Shown piece after piece: positions 6,801 to 15,477 of a DNA stretch of 64,000 bases (positions are counted from its first letter, which is position 1; each line of letters opens with the position of its first letter). The translations under genes were made by a program, and so were the position numbers. Origin of the DNA: Wenzhouxiangellaceae bacterium (GTDB lineage Bacteria > Pseudomonadota > Gammaproteobacteria > Xanthomonadales > Wenzhouxiangellaceae); the NCBI GenBank assembly GCA_028289455.1, contig JANQPN010000073.1:1-64000 (forward strand), given 5' to 3'. The notes under the pieces are model-generated. The model did not search any database. It was not told the origin of the DNA and saw nothing but the letters and a program-made list of their open reading frames with translations.

Positions 6801-9539
6801 ATGGATATTTCCACCAGTAAAGAACATGTTGAACACTCGGGTTCACAAAATGCCTTTTTATATACACTAGCCAGCAATACCTATTTTGAGACGCCGGAAC
6901 GAATGCCCCTATCGGGAGATTACCGAAAGATATTGCGCTCACTGTCTCCCGATGACTGGATAATTAAACGCAGCGGCCTCTGGTACCACATGGCCCCACC
7001 CGGTAAAAAATTACCTGATAAGGGATTTAAACTGCATATTAGCGCAACACTGGATAATGCCAGAAGCATTCTGAAAGCTGCGTTGCCTGTATGCATTGAA
7101 CAACAGGTCATTTTTAAGGTATTGCAATCAGAGAGCATGCTGGCCATAGCCAACTGTAAATTCTTCCCGCGTGAATCCTCACATAAGCTGGTAACCATTT
7201 ATCCTGACGGTATTGAACAGTTTCTGGATCTGTGCGGAAAGCTGGACATTGAAACACGGGATTTTTCCGGACCTTATATTCTCTCCGACAAACCGGTCAA
7301 TGACAGCAAAGTGCTTTTCTACCGTTATGGTGGATTTGCACCCAAGAAACAGTTGACTGTCAAAGGAGGCAGTGTTTTATGCATTACTGATCCAAGCGGG
7401 ATGCTGGTACCGGATCAACGTGTCCCATATTTCAGGCTTCCGGATGATATCGCTGATCCCTTCGATGACGGCAGCAGCCTACCGCAGGCCGGCCCGGTAG
7501 TATTGAATGGAAAATACCAGATCAAAGAAGCACTGACCTTTTCCAATTGCGGCGGCACTTATCTGGCAACCGATCTGACCAGTGGCGATGAGGTATTGAT
7601 TAAGGAGGCACGGCCGCACACAACCATCTCGCATATTCCCAAGTGGCGCTTTTATGCGGACGACTCCATCAGGCGCGAACATAAGGTATTAAACAAGCTA
7701 TCTGAGCTCACTTGTGTACCGCGAGGCATCGAAGTATTCAACGAGGGCGGCCACACTTTTGCTGTGCAGCAATTCATTGATGGTTATTCATTCGCGCGTT
7801 TTCGGGCACAGGACAACGTTCTGCTGGCGCCTTTTGACGGCAACCGGGCAAAAATCAAAACCTTTTGCGAAGCTTTTCAGGCAGCTGGAATTAACTTGAT
7901 CAAGGCCATTCTGGCGGTTCACCGGCGCAATATTGTTATCGGTGATGTTTCTCCCTACAACATTCTGATTGATGAACAACGCAATATTTACCTGGTAGAT
8001 CTGGAAAGCGCATGGGATCACCGCTGGTCTGCCGACCCGGATGAACTCTCCAGTGTGTGGATGACCCCGGGATACCGGTCGCGAAGCAAAGGCGCCACAC
8101 GAAGCGTGACTTACAGTGACGACTGGTATGCAGCAGGCATGGTGTTGTTCAGCATGCTGCTGCCCGTCAATCGCCTGAATACCGTGGCACCCGGTATTTA
8201 CGAGCAGTTCATGGCCATAATTACCGAAGCCGCTCAACTGCCCGGGTGGGTGCCACAGACCATTCGGCTGCTGACTCTGGGCAAACCCATCGCTGCCTTA
8301 AAACTGCTGGAATTTAAGGGACATGATCATCAGCCGGTTGTTTATGAGCAGCCGGTTAATTCGGTATCTCCATTTATATATGACAATATTTGTCTGAATG
8401 AGCAGGCCAGAATAACCATCACCGGCATAACTCAATTCATACTGGACACAAGCAACACCAAACGCTCTGATTGTCTGTGGCCCTCCGACTATAAGATCTT
8501 CGGCACCAACCCCATGAGTGTTGCTTATGGCGCCTGTGGTCCGGCGCTGTACCTGCAAAGGACAGGGGCAAAAATTCCTGACAAGGTCGATCGCTGGCTA
8601 TGTAAACAACCCTTATCGGCAGAGCGTTATCCGCCAGGGCTGTACCTGGGTCTGGCAGGCATCGCCTTTACCTTTTGGCAGACTGGACATAAGCAACGCG
8701 CACAGGACACACTCAAGCAGGCGCTTGAATCAGAGCTGCTTTATAAAGACTGGAGCATTTTCTATGGTGCTGCAGGTTGCGGCATGGCGTGCATGCAGAT
8801 GTACCTGTGGACCGGCGATCAATGGTATGTCGATAAAGCCATTGAAATCGGAAAGCGCATGGCCAGTGAAAGCGTTAACAATGGCCACGGCCTGGGCTGG
8901 CAGGATTCCACCGGTAATATGCTCAAGCCCGGCTATGCCTACGGCGGCAGTGGGATTGCACTGTTTTTCCTGTATCTGAGCCATTTAACCGAGCAGCCGG
9001 CGTTTCTCAGCACCGCCAGAAATGCACTGGAATATGATATTTCGGCCGCCTCGGTTGATTACCCGGATGGCCTGCCCCGCTGGGCACTCACTGACAAATC
9101 CGGCGTATGGTCGCCGTACTGGCTGGAAGGTGGCTGCGGCATCGGCTCGGTCATCATTCGCTTTTTTGTAATGCTGCAGGAAGGCCGTTATCTAAAACTG
9201 GCGCATGATGTCGCGCGAGCCAATTATTCGCGGTTTACCATTTTGCCGGCCCAGTTTGAGGGCTTAAGCGGCATCGGCGATTTTATGCTGGATATGCATC
9301 AGATCACCGGCGACAGCGGCTTTGCCGACAAGGCCCGCGATATTCTGAAAAGCATTCTTTTGTATCGCATTCAGAAAGAAAACGGCATCGCCATGCCGGG
9401 CAGATCTTTATCCCGCATCAGCAATGATTACGGCTATGGCAGTGCCGGCGTAGGTGTATTTCTGGATCGGTTCATGCATGGCAAAACCAGACTGCTGCAT
9501 GATCTTGATGGGCTGCCGTCTCTGCGTATTGCGGAATAA
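6801..9539 (+). CDS. lanKC-like: LanKC-type (class III-like) lanthionine synthetase: lyase + Ser/Thr kinase + LanC-like cyclase
   Basis: N-terminal LanKC signature (KLHISATLDNARSIL...FKVL...LVTIYPDG...GPYILSDKPVNDSKVLFYRYGGF); kinase (GDVSPYNILID...YLVDLES); LanC-like Gly-rich repeats (GLYLGLAGIAFTFW, YGAAGCGMA). Canonical WCxG and CHG zinc-ligand motifs appear as WLEGGCGIG and FEGLSGIG. Confidence 0.88.
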   Translation: MDISTSKEHVEHSGSQNAFLYTLASNTYFETPERMPLSGDYRKILRSLSPDDWIIKRSGLWYHMAPPGKKLPDKGFKLHISATLDNARSILKAALPVCIEQQVIFKVLQSESMLAIANCKFFPRESSHKLVTIYPDGIEQFLDLCGKLDIETRDFSGPYILSDKPVNDSKVLFYRYGGFAPKKQLTVKGGSVLCITDPSGMLVPDQRVPYFRLPDDIADPFDDGSSLPQAGPVVLNGKYQIKEALTFSNCGGTYLATDLTSGDEVLIKEARPHTTISHIPKWRFYADDSIRREHKVLNKLSELTCVPRGIEVFNEGGHTFAVQQFIDGYSFARFRAQDNVLLAPFDGNRAKIKTFCEAFQAAGINLIKAILAVHRRNIVIGDVSPYNILIDEQRNIYLVDLESAWDHRWSADPDELSSVWMTPGYRSRSKGATRSVTYSDDWYAAGMVLFSMLLPVNRLNTVAPGIYEQFMAIITEAAQLPGWVPQTIRLLTLGKPIAALKLLEFKGHDHQPVVYEQPVNSVSPFIYDNICLNEQARITITGITQFILDTSNTKRSDCLWPSDYKIFGTNPMSVAYGACGPALYLQRTGAKIPDKVDRWLCKQPLSAERYPPGLYLGLAGIAFTFWQTGHKQRAQDTLKQALESELLYKDWSIFYGAAGCGMACMQMYLWTGDQWYVDKAIEIGKRMASESVNNGHGLGWQDSTGNMLKPGYAYGGSGIALFFLYLSHLTEQPAFLSTARNALEYDISAASVDYPDGLPRWALTDKSGVWSPYWLEGGCGIGSVIIRFFVMLQEGRYLKLAHDVARANYSRFTILPAQFEGLSGIGDFMLDMHQITGDSGFADKARDILKSILLYRIQKENGIAMPGRSLSRISNDYGYGSAGVGVFLDRFMHGKTRLLHDLDGLPSLRIAE

Positions 9540-9605
9540 GGGCACAGGCACCGATAGCAGTGCAACTGGCGGTTTGATCACTCTCTGCCGGCATGCGGAA
9601 ATCGT

Positions 9606-11054
9606 ATGAGTATTGATTATTCAGCGCTCAATATTCTACCCGCAGACTCAGCGCAGACGGCGGCTGGCAAGCAGCGGATTGCCGGTGGTTTATTGCGCTT
9701 ACGCAAAGGGCTCAGAAAACACCTCAGCAAGCTGCCCGAGCACATGGACAGACCACCTGAATCCGATAAAGTTCTGAGACTGGCCACCTGGAACCTGCGC
9801 GAATTTGGTGAAGAAAACAAATACGGCAAACGGCTGGATGATTCATATTATTTTATTGCCGAAATAATATCTGAATTCGATCTGGTCGCGATTCAGGAAG
9901 TGACCAGCAACCTGACCGGATTACGTAAATTATTGGATTTGCTCGGCAGCACCTGGAAGGCTATTGCCACTGATGTATCCGGTAATTCGGAACGCATGGT
10001 GTTCATGTATAACCGGAACACCTGCTGGTTTCGGGGCATTGCCGGCGAGCTGACTCTGGGTGATTCTCAGATCATTTATGACCCGGAAGGTTTGCAGATC
10101 ATCTCGACCGGCAATGACTACACCATTACTTTTCCACAGATCACTTATATGCCTTTGCAGGACCCCGCATTACGCATCCGCGGCGGACGGCATCAGCTTA
10201 AGAAAACCTATCGCCTGCCGTTACCCCCCGGCACCAAAGTCACCCTGCCGGCAGGCAGTGAACTGATTATTCCTACCGGGACACCGGTAACAGGTGATCA
10301 GCAGACCAACACCTGGCAGCTCCAGGATAATCCCGTCGATCGAATCAAACTGAAGAAAAACTGGGCGCTGGAACTGCCTGATGGTGCCCGCGCATCCGGA
10401 TTGCTGCAGTTTGCCCGAACCCCATATCTGGTTGCTTTCCAGGCCGGCTGGCTGAAAATGGTGTTGTGTACTGTACATATTTACTATGGCGACAACAGCG
10501 CGCACGGCCTGGAGCGCCGCCGCCGGGAAATTGCCCGTCTGACCAAAATGCTGGCCAAAAAAGCCAAATCAGAATCGGACTCTGAAGCAGACAGCTTTTT
10601 CTTTGCACTGGGCGATTTCAATATCAAAGGTAAAAATCACAAGACTTATGAGGCATTGGTCTCCAACGGATTCGAAATCCCCGAACAGATCAGAAAAATT
10701 CCGGCGGGCACCAATGTGTCGCGTGACGAATATTATGATCAGATTGCCATTTATACCGGCAACACCAATCATCAGCAGGTCACCAGAGTGGAAACCATGC
10801 GTGCCGGTGTATTTGATTTCTTCAAATACGTTTATAGAAGCCATGCCGATGATAACGGCCAGGATGAAGCCTATTATCTGCCACTGATGAACAGCGAGCT
10901 GCAGCGCCGACGCGCAGCAGGTAGAAGCAAAGCCTCAAGCTGGAAATACAAAGATTGGAGGACCTTTCAAATGTCTGACCATCTGCCGATGTGGATCGAA
11001 CTGAAAATCGATTATTCTGATGAATACCTGAGCAGCATTAAAAGCAAAACATAA
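9606..11054 (+). CDS. Endonuclease/exonuclease/phosphatase (EEP) family protein 1
   Basis: LRLATWNLREFGE...DLVAIQEV...LGDFNIKGK...SDHLPMWIEL: complete EEP motif set. Confidence 0.85.
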   Translation: MSIDYSALNILPADSAQTAAGKQRIAGGLLRLRKGLRKHLSKLPEHMDRPPESDKVLRLATWNLREFGEENKYGKRLDDSYYFIAEIISEFDLVAIQEVTSNLTGLRKLLDLLGSTWKAIATDVSGNSERMVFMYNRNTCWFRGIAGELTLGDSQIIYDPEGLQIISTGNDYTITFPQITYMPLQDPALRIRGGRHQLKKTYRLPLPPGTKVTLPAGSELIIPTGTPVTGDQQTNTWQLQDNPVDRIKLKKNWALELPDGARASGLLQFARTPYLVAFQAGWLKMVLCTVHIYYGDNSAHGLERRRREIARLTKMLAKKAKSESDSEADSFFFALGDFNIKGKNHKTYEALVSNGFEIPEQIRKIPAGTNVSRDEYYDQIAIYTGNTNHQQVTRVETMRAGVFDFFKYVYRSHADDNGQDEAYYLPLMNSELQRRRAAGRSKASSWKYKDWRTFQMSDHLPMWIELKIDYSDEYLSSIKSKT

Positions 11055-11075
11055 CGGGCTGTAGTTACCGGCTGC

Positions 11076-12455
11076 TTATTCGGCCGGTTCGAGAATTCCA
11101 TATTCCATCAATGTCTGCAGGCAGGCAATTAATTCGCCGGCGGGAGGCTGGTCGGACTTCTGCCGCCAGCCCAGCACATCATTGGCGGTAAAAGCGTGCA
11201 CTTCGGAAAACAGCAGGTGCAATGTGGATGCCATAACTGCAGGGAATTTCAACAGGCCGGATGGACAGGACACAACGACATTATCCTGGCATTGAATATA
11301 GCAAAACGCTGAGGGCACCACCCGTAATCGCTGCTCCGGTGTCGTTAATGATGCCGGCGATTGTGTATCGGGTTGGGCTGAGCTCGTATCGCGTAATGAA
11401 TTCAGCCACGACTCTCCTACCGCACAACGGTCATCGATGGCCTGTACCGCCATGTTGCGAAACTCATCCAGGCGATTATGTATATATGCCGAAACCCGTT
11501 TGGGCATGCCTCCTTTTACCTTATCGACAGTGACCGGCGGGCCGGAAACCCAATGGCTGTTTGAACACGCCAGATTCTGCAGCAGGGGTATCAACTGGTC
11601 CAGAAAATTCCTGGGCTGAAAGTACAAATTCAGCGCCAGTGAATGACCGACTGCTCTGGCAGAATGCCAGGTACCGGCAGGCAAACACAGCAGATCCCCG
11701 GGAGCCAGTTCCACTTCGTGAAACTCCATCTCGGGAGGCAGTTTACCAATATTCTCCCGTTCTGCTTTGTTGCCGGGGAGTTCTTCAGGGCGATACATAT
11801 AATTCTGTGTGGGCCAGGACTTTGCAGGCTCAGCAGAGTATCTCCAGCGCTTCCTGCCGGCAATCTGCAGTGTTGTGGCAACCCTGGCATCGTAGTGGGT
11901 GGCGAACCCGGAACCATCGGGCGATATATAGCAGTTGACGCCGGTATACCCGGTGAAATTTAATTGATTGCGGATAGCTGATGACCATCGAGCCAGATAC
12001 GGATCAACCAGATGAATATTGGTTATGCATATCGTAGCGCCCGCCTCCAGCAACTCAGCCAGCTGACCATGGTAGGCGATAAACATCCGCTTTGGGCTCC
12101 CGGATTTTTCACCCCGGGAAAAACACGCCTTGATCTGATAGCGCTTGTCAGTGGTTCTGCTGCCGGCAGCCAGCGCCTTGTTCAATGCCTCCCAGCCAAA
12201 AACCGGGGCAAATTTTTCTGCAGTACCGCGCATACCGAACGGCAGGCGTGAGAAATAGTTTGTGGCAAATTCGTCCGATAGTGTGGGACTGATAAGTTCC
12301 TGAAGCTCGCACCCGCTCACCGTTGCAGATTCCCGCGGCGCTTGCGTGGAGCCTGTATTCAGCAACGAGTAGAAATTGGATTTCTGCAAGCTAATTCTCC
12401 ATCCGATAGAGTCTGGTGATTCCGTTCCCTGATTGCCGCCTGTTTTTGGAAGCAA
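11076..12455 (-). CDS. JmjC/cupin_4 domain protein (Fe(II)/2-oxoglutarate oxygenase-like)
   Basis: GVNCYISPDGSGFATHYDARVATTLQIAGRKRWRYS (HxD) and VELAPGDLLCLPAGTWHSARAVGHSLALNLYF (distal His); similar in style to RoxA/YcfD ribosomal oxygenases. Confidence 0.8.
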   Translation of the reverse strand: MLPKTGGNQGTESPDSIGWRISLQKSNFYSLLNTGSTQAPRESATVSGCELQELISPTLSDEFATNYFSRLPFGMRGTAEKFAPVFGWEALNKALAAGSRTTDKRYQIKACFSRGEKSGSPKRMFIAYHGQLAELLEAGATICITNIHLVDPYLARWSSAIRNQLNFTGYTGVNCYISPDGSGFATHYDARVATTLQIAGRKRWRYSAEPAKSWPTQNYMYRPEELPGNKAERENIGKLPPEMEFHEVELAPGDLLCLPAGTWHSARAVGHSLALNLYFQPRNFLDQLIPLLQNLACSNSHWVSGPPVTVDKVKGGMPKRVSAYIHNRLDEFRNMAVQAIDDRCAVGESWLNSLRDTSSAQPDTQSPASLTTPEQRLRVVPSAFCYIQCQDNVVVSCPSGLLKFPAVMASTLHLLFSEVHAFTANDVLGWRQKSDQPPAGELIACLQTLMEYGILEPAE

Positions 12456-12703
12456 TAACAGTCATTAAAGGGTATTACCCTTTACTGCTGCTAAACCATC
12501 GCAAAAGCGAAGCCTGGAATAACACATTTCCAATACTTCACGGTTTCCGTCTAATAAATTCGACTATCCGGATGATTGACCGGTGAAGGCTCAGGCAAAT
12601 TTATTTTTGAATGCAGTGCGTCTACGACTTTCAGCTCGGTTTTGGCGCTGTTTCACATAAATATGCTATTTTGATGATGGGCAATACAAGGGATTAGAGG
12701 GAT

Positions 12704-13849
12704 ATGGCTTTTTACTGGCATCTGCGCAGACTGAAAACCGAAGCACATAAACAGCATGTAGCCGAACGGTTACTTGCGCTGCGCAAAGCATTGCGCGAAC
12801 AGGTCACTGAAAAACCCAATGTTGGCGAATTAAAAATTGCCACCTGGAACCTGATGCATTTTGGTGGATCAGGTGGTTACCAGCGTTCACCCGAGTCATT
12901 GATGTATATCGCAGAAATCATCGATCACTTTGATCTGGTTTCCATCCAGGAAGTCAAACGCGACCTGGGGCAACTGGAAACACTGGTAAAAAAACACCTG
13001 GGTGGCAGCTGGGATTATATTGTTTCTGATACCACCGAAGGCAATGCCGGCAACGATGAGCGCATGGCGGTGCTGTATCGCAGCAGCAAGGTTACATTCG
13101 GCCGTTTGGCAGGAGAAATCGTTCTGCCTCCGGGTGAAACCGTGGTTGAAAATGCCGACATCGAGCCGGATGAAAAACTTGCCACTCACCGGCAGCTGGC
13201 CCGCACACCCTATTACCTGGGCTTTCAGGCAAACTGGTTTAAGTTCAAGCTATGCTCGGTGCATATTCATTACGGTGCCAAAGGCGGCAAGCACAAAAAA
13301 ATCAGAGCCACAGAAATAGCCAGGCTGGCCAAACTGTTGTCCGCCCGCAGCGATAAGGAACGTGAGCGGGAAGTTGAATTTGCCGAATCCAAAAAATGGG
13401 ATACCACGCCCAGTGCTGCCAACTATATTCTGCTGGGTGATTTCAACATTCACAAAACCCGCGATGACCTGTCCAAAAAGGCTTTAACGGAAAACGGCTT
13501 TGAAGTACCGGACGATATTGATGGCCTGTCCACCAACACCGGGAAAAAGGAAGAACCGTTTGATCAGATTGCGCTGCGCCTGCACGATGAACGCTTCGCC
13601 CAGGGCGCCGGCGGGGTGTTTGACTTCCGCCGCTTTGTCTACCGCCCCAAAGACAGCGAGTTTTACTGGAAAACAGTCGGCATACCCAAGCTTAAGCAGC
13701 GCGCCAAAAAGAACGGCAACGATGCTGAAGACATAAAAGAGTATTTTGCCAACTACTACCGTAAAAACCAGATTTCTGATCATCTGCTGCTGTGGACATC
13801 TTTTAAGATTGATTATGCGGAAGATTATCTTAAGGAATTTTTAGACTGA
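12704..13849 (+). CDS. Endonuclease/exonuclease/phosphatase (EEP) family protein 2 (paralogue of 9606-11054)
   Basis: LKIATWNLMHFGG...DLVSIQEV...LGDFNIHKT...SDHLLLWTSFKIDYAEDYL; alignable with EEP protein 1. Confidence 0.85.
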   Translation: MAFYWHLRRLKTEAHKQHVAERLLALRKALREQVTEKPNVGELKIATWNLMHFGGSGGYQRSPESLMYIAEIIDHFDLVSIQEVKRDLGQLETLVKKHLGGSWDYIVSDTTEGNAGNDERMAVLYRSSKVTFGRLAGEIVLPPGETVVENADIEPDEKLATHRQLARTPYYLGFQANWFKFKLCSVHIHYGAKGGKHKKIRATEIARLAKLLSARSDKEREREVEFAESKKWDTTPSAANYILLGDFNIHKTRDDLSKKALTENGFEVPDDIDGLSTNTGKKEEPFDQIALRLHDERFAQGAGGVFDFRRFVYRPKDSEFYWKTVGIPKLKQRAKKNGNDAEDIKEYFANYYRKNQISDHLLLWTSFKIDYAEDYLKEFLD

Positions 13850-13871
13850 TAAGACAATGTGATTTTAATCC

Positions 13872-13903
13872 GTAGCCTTTGAAAATATCAAAGGCTACTT
13901 TTC
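13872..13903 (+). terminator. Rho-independent terminator after EEP 2
   Basis: GTAGCCTTTGA-AAATA-TCAAAGGCTAC followed by TTTTC. Confidence 0.7.
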
Positions 13904-13919
13904 ACTGATTCAATATTGA

Positions 13920-14378
13920 TCAATCCTGCAGCGATGTGTCGTGAAACCCTGCCCGTTTCCAATCGCCCTGCTCCCCTATCCAGAAATTACTGAAACGCAC
14001 TTTGGAGTTCCACTGCTCCCTGTCGCGTTGCCCACTTGCCGTGACGACACCAGTTGCCACGGCGCTGCCCCCAAAAAGTGTTATTTCCAGATCGCTTAAC
14101 GCATAAGCATCAACCCGCCAGTCACCCGCATCCAGTTTGGATTTTCTTAAATAATTCCAATCCAGGTAGCCCTGCCGGTTGATCGGATTGCCGCCGTTGT
14201 TGATGTGCACATATTGTTCAGCCAGCAGACGCTCAACTGTGTCAACATCACCGGCTCGATAGGCCTCGCCGAATTCAATAATTGCCAGTCGCAATTCAGC
14301 GATATCATCGTGTTGTGCAAACCCCTCTGATGTATTCAGCACAAACAGAATTAATGCCAGCCGTATTAATAAATGCAA
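13920..14378 (-). CDS. Secreted NTF2/SnoaL-like (DUF4440-type) protein
   Basis: Signal peptide, then AIIEFGEAYRAGDVDTVERLLAEQYVHINNGG. Confidence 0.7.
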   Translation of the reverse strand: MHLLIRLALILFVLNTSEGFAQHDDIAELRLAIIEFGEAYRAGDVDTVERLLAEQYVHINNGGNPINRQGYLDWNYLRKSKLDAGDWRVDAYALSDLEITLFGGSAVATGVVTASGQRDREQWNSKVRFSNFWIGEQGDWKRAGFHDTSLQD

Positions 14379-14482
14379 TTTTGATTCTCCTGTCTAACTA
14401 GTCTGGATTTCACCCGCTCAGTGCGATTGATGTTGCTGACTCCAGCAATCAGGCAATGTTCCACATCGCAAAGTCTGCCGGG

Positions 14483-15286
14483 TCAGAACGACTGGTCTAT
14501 TCGGCTTAAGCACTCACTCCGGTACTTGGCTCCGATGGGAATTTCCACGCTCCCGACTTTAAGATGATTTTTCTCTATCACATCAATATGCGCTATACCG
14601 GCTATGTACGAGCGGTGCACTCGAACAAACAATGATACCGGCAGCTTTTCCATGACCTGGGCCATGGTCATATAGGTGAGTATTCTTCTGGCACCATCAT
14701 CAAACACCACATAGTTGCCCTCTGATTTCACATATTGAATGTCCTTGATCGTCATGCGGTGTGTCCGCGTGCCGCTTTTTAACAGAATGCTTTCGGCATC
14801 TTCTACCGGCCGGTTTTGAGTAATTGCATGGCCCGGGCCGGAACCGGTCAACCAGTCGCGGCTGACCCGGTACAGCACGCCAAGAATCACAAATGCAATC
14901 AGGGTGTAAACATTTTCCAGGCCAAGCTGAAACAGGCTGATGTCAGCCAGTGATGGCATATCCAGTACTATGATCAACCGCTCTGCCAGCGTTTTAAGCA
15001 CCAGATAACCCAGCGCGACAGTGCCCACAGCCATTGCAAAAGCGGCATACCGTTTTTTGGCCAGATATCGCGGAACCAGACACCACACCATGGCCAGGAA
15101 CAGCGCTGCATTGAACAGCGCGCCATTGACCAGCGGCCACAACAGATTATGCTCCGGCTGGTGGAAATAACCGAAACCATTTGCCGTACCAGCATTGAAC
15201 ACCGCCACCCAGCCGGCCCACAACAGCAGCAGCACCGCTATTTCCAGCTTTACCTTCCAGCTGATTGAAGTGTTATTTCTGGCCAT
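14483..15286 (-). CDS. LytTR DNA-binding domain protein with N-terminal transmembrane region
   Basis: C-terminal IKDIQYVKSEGNYVVF...VRVHRSYIAGIAHIDVIEKNHLKVGSVEIPIGAKYR (LytTR). Confidence 0.85.
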   Translation of the reverse strand: MARNNTSISWKVKLEIAVLLLLWAGWVAVFNAGTANGFGYFHQPEHNLLWPLVNGALFNAALFLAMVWCLVPRYLAKKRYAAFAMAVGTVALGYLVLKTLAERLIIVLDMPSLADISLFQLGLENVYTLIAFVILGVLYRVSRDWLTGSGPGHAITQNRPVEDAESILLKSGTRTHRMTIKDIQYVKSEGNYVVFDDGARRILTYMTMAQVMEKLPVSLFVRVHRSYIAGIAHIDVIEKNHLKVGSVEIPIGAKYRSECLSRIDQSF

Positions 15287-15477
15287 CTGATAATGATTGC
15301 ATACCGGCAGTTTCTGTTGCTTTGCTCAGAGTCTAGAACGGGCCGGGATTTTTTTAAATCAAACTATGGCATTTTCGTCATTAAATCATGGCAATTGGCA
15401 TAAAACCGGTCATTCAGGCACGCATTAACCATTAGATTGATGGCGAACTTAAAGACCAGCTACAGATAGTCAACGCC

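Noticed and set aside
11261-12251. Plus-strand ORFs opposite the JmjC gene as extra RiPP genes
   Set aside because: No domains or RBS; the minus-strand JmjC ORF has clear active-site motifs.
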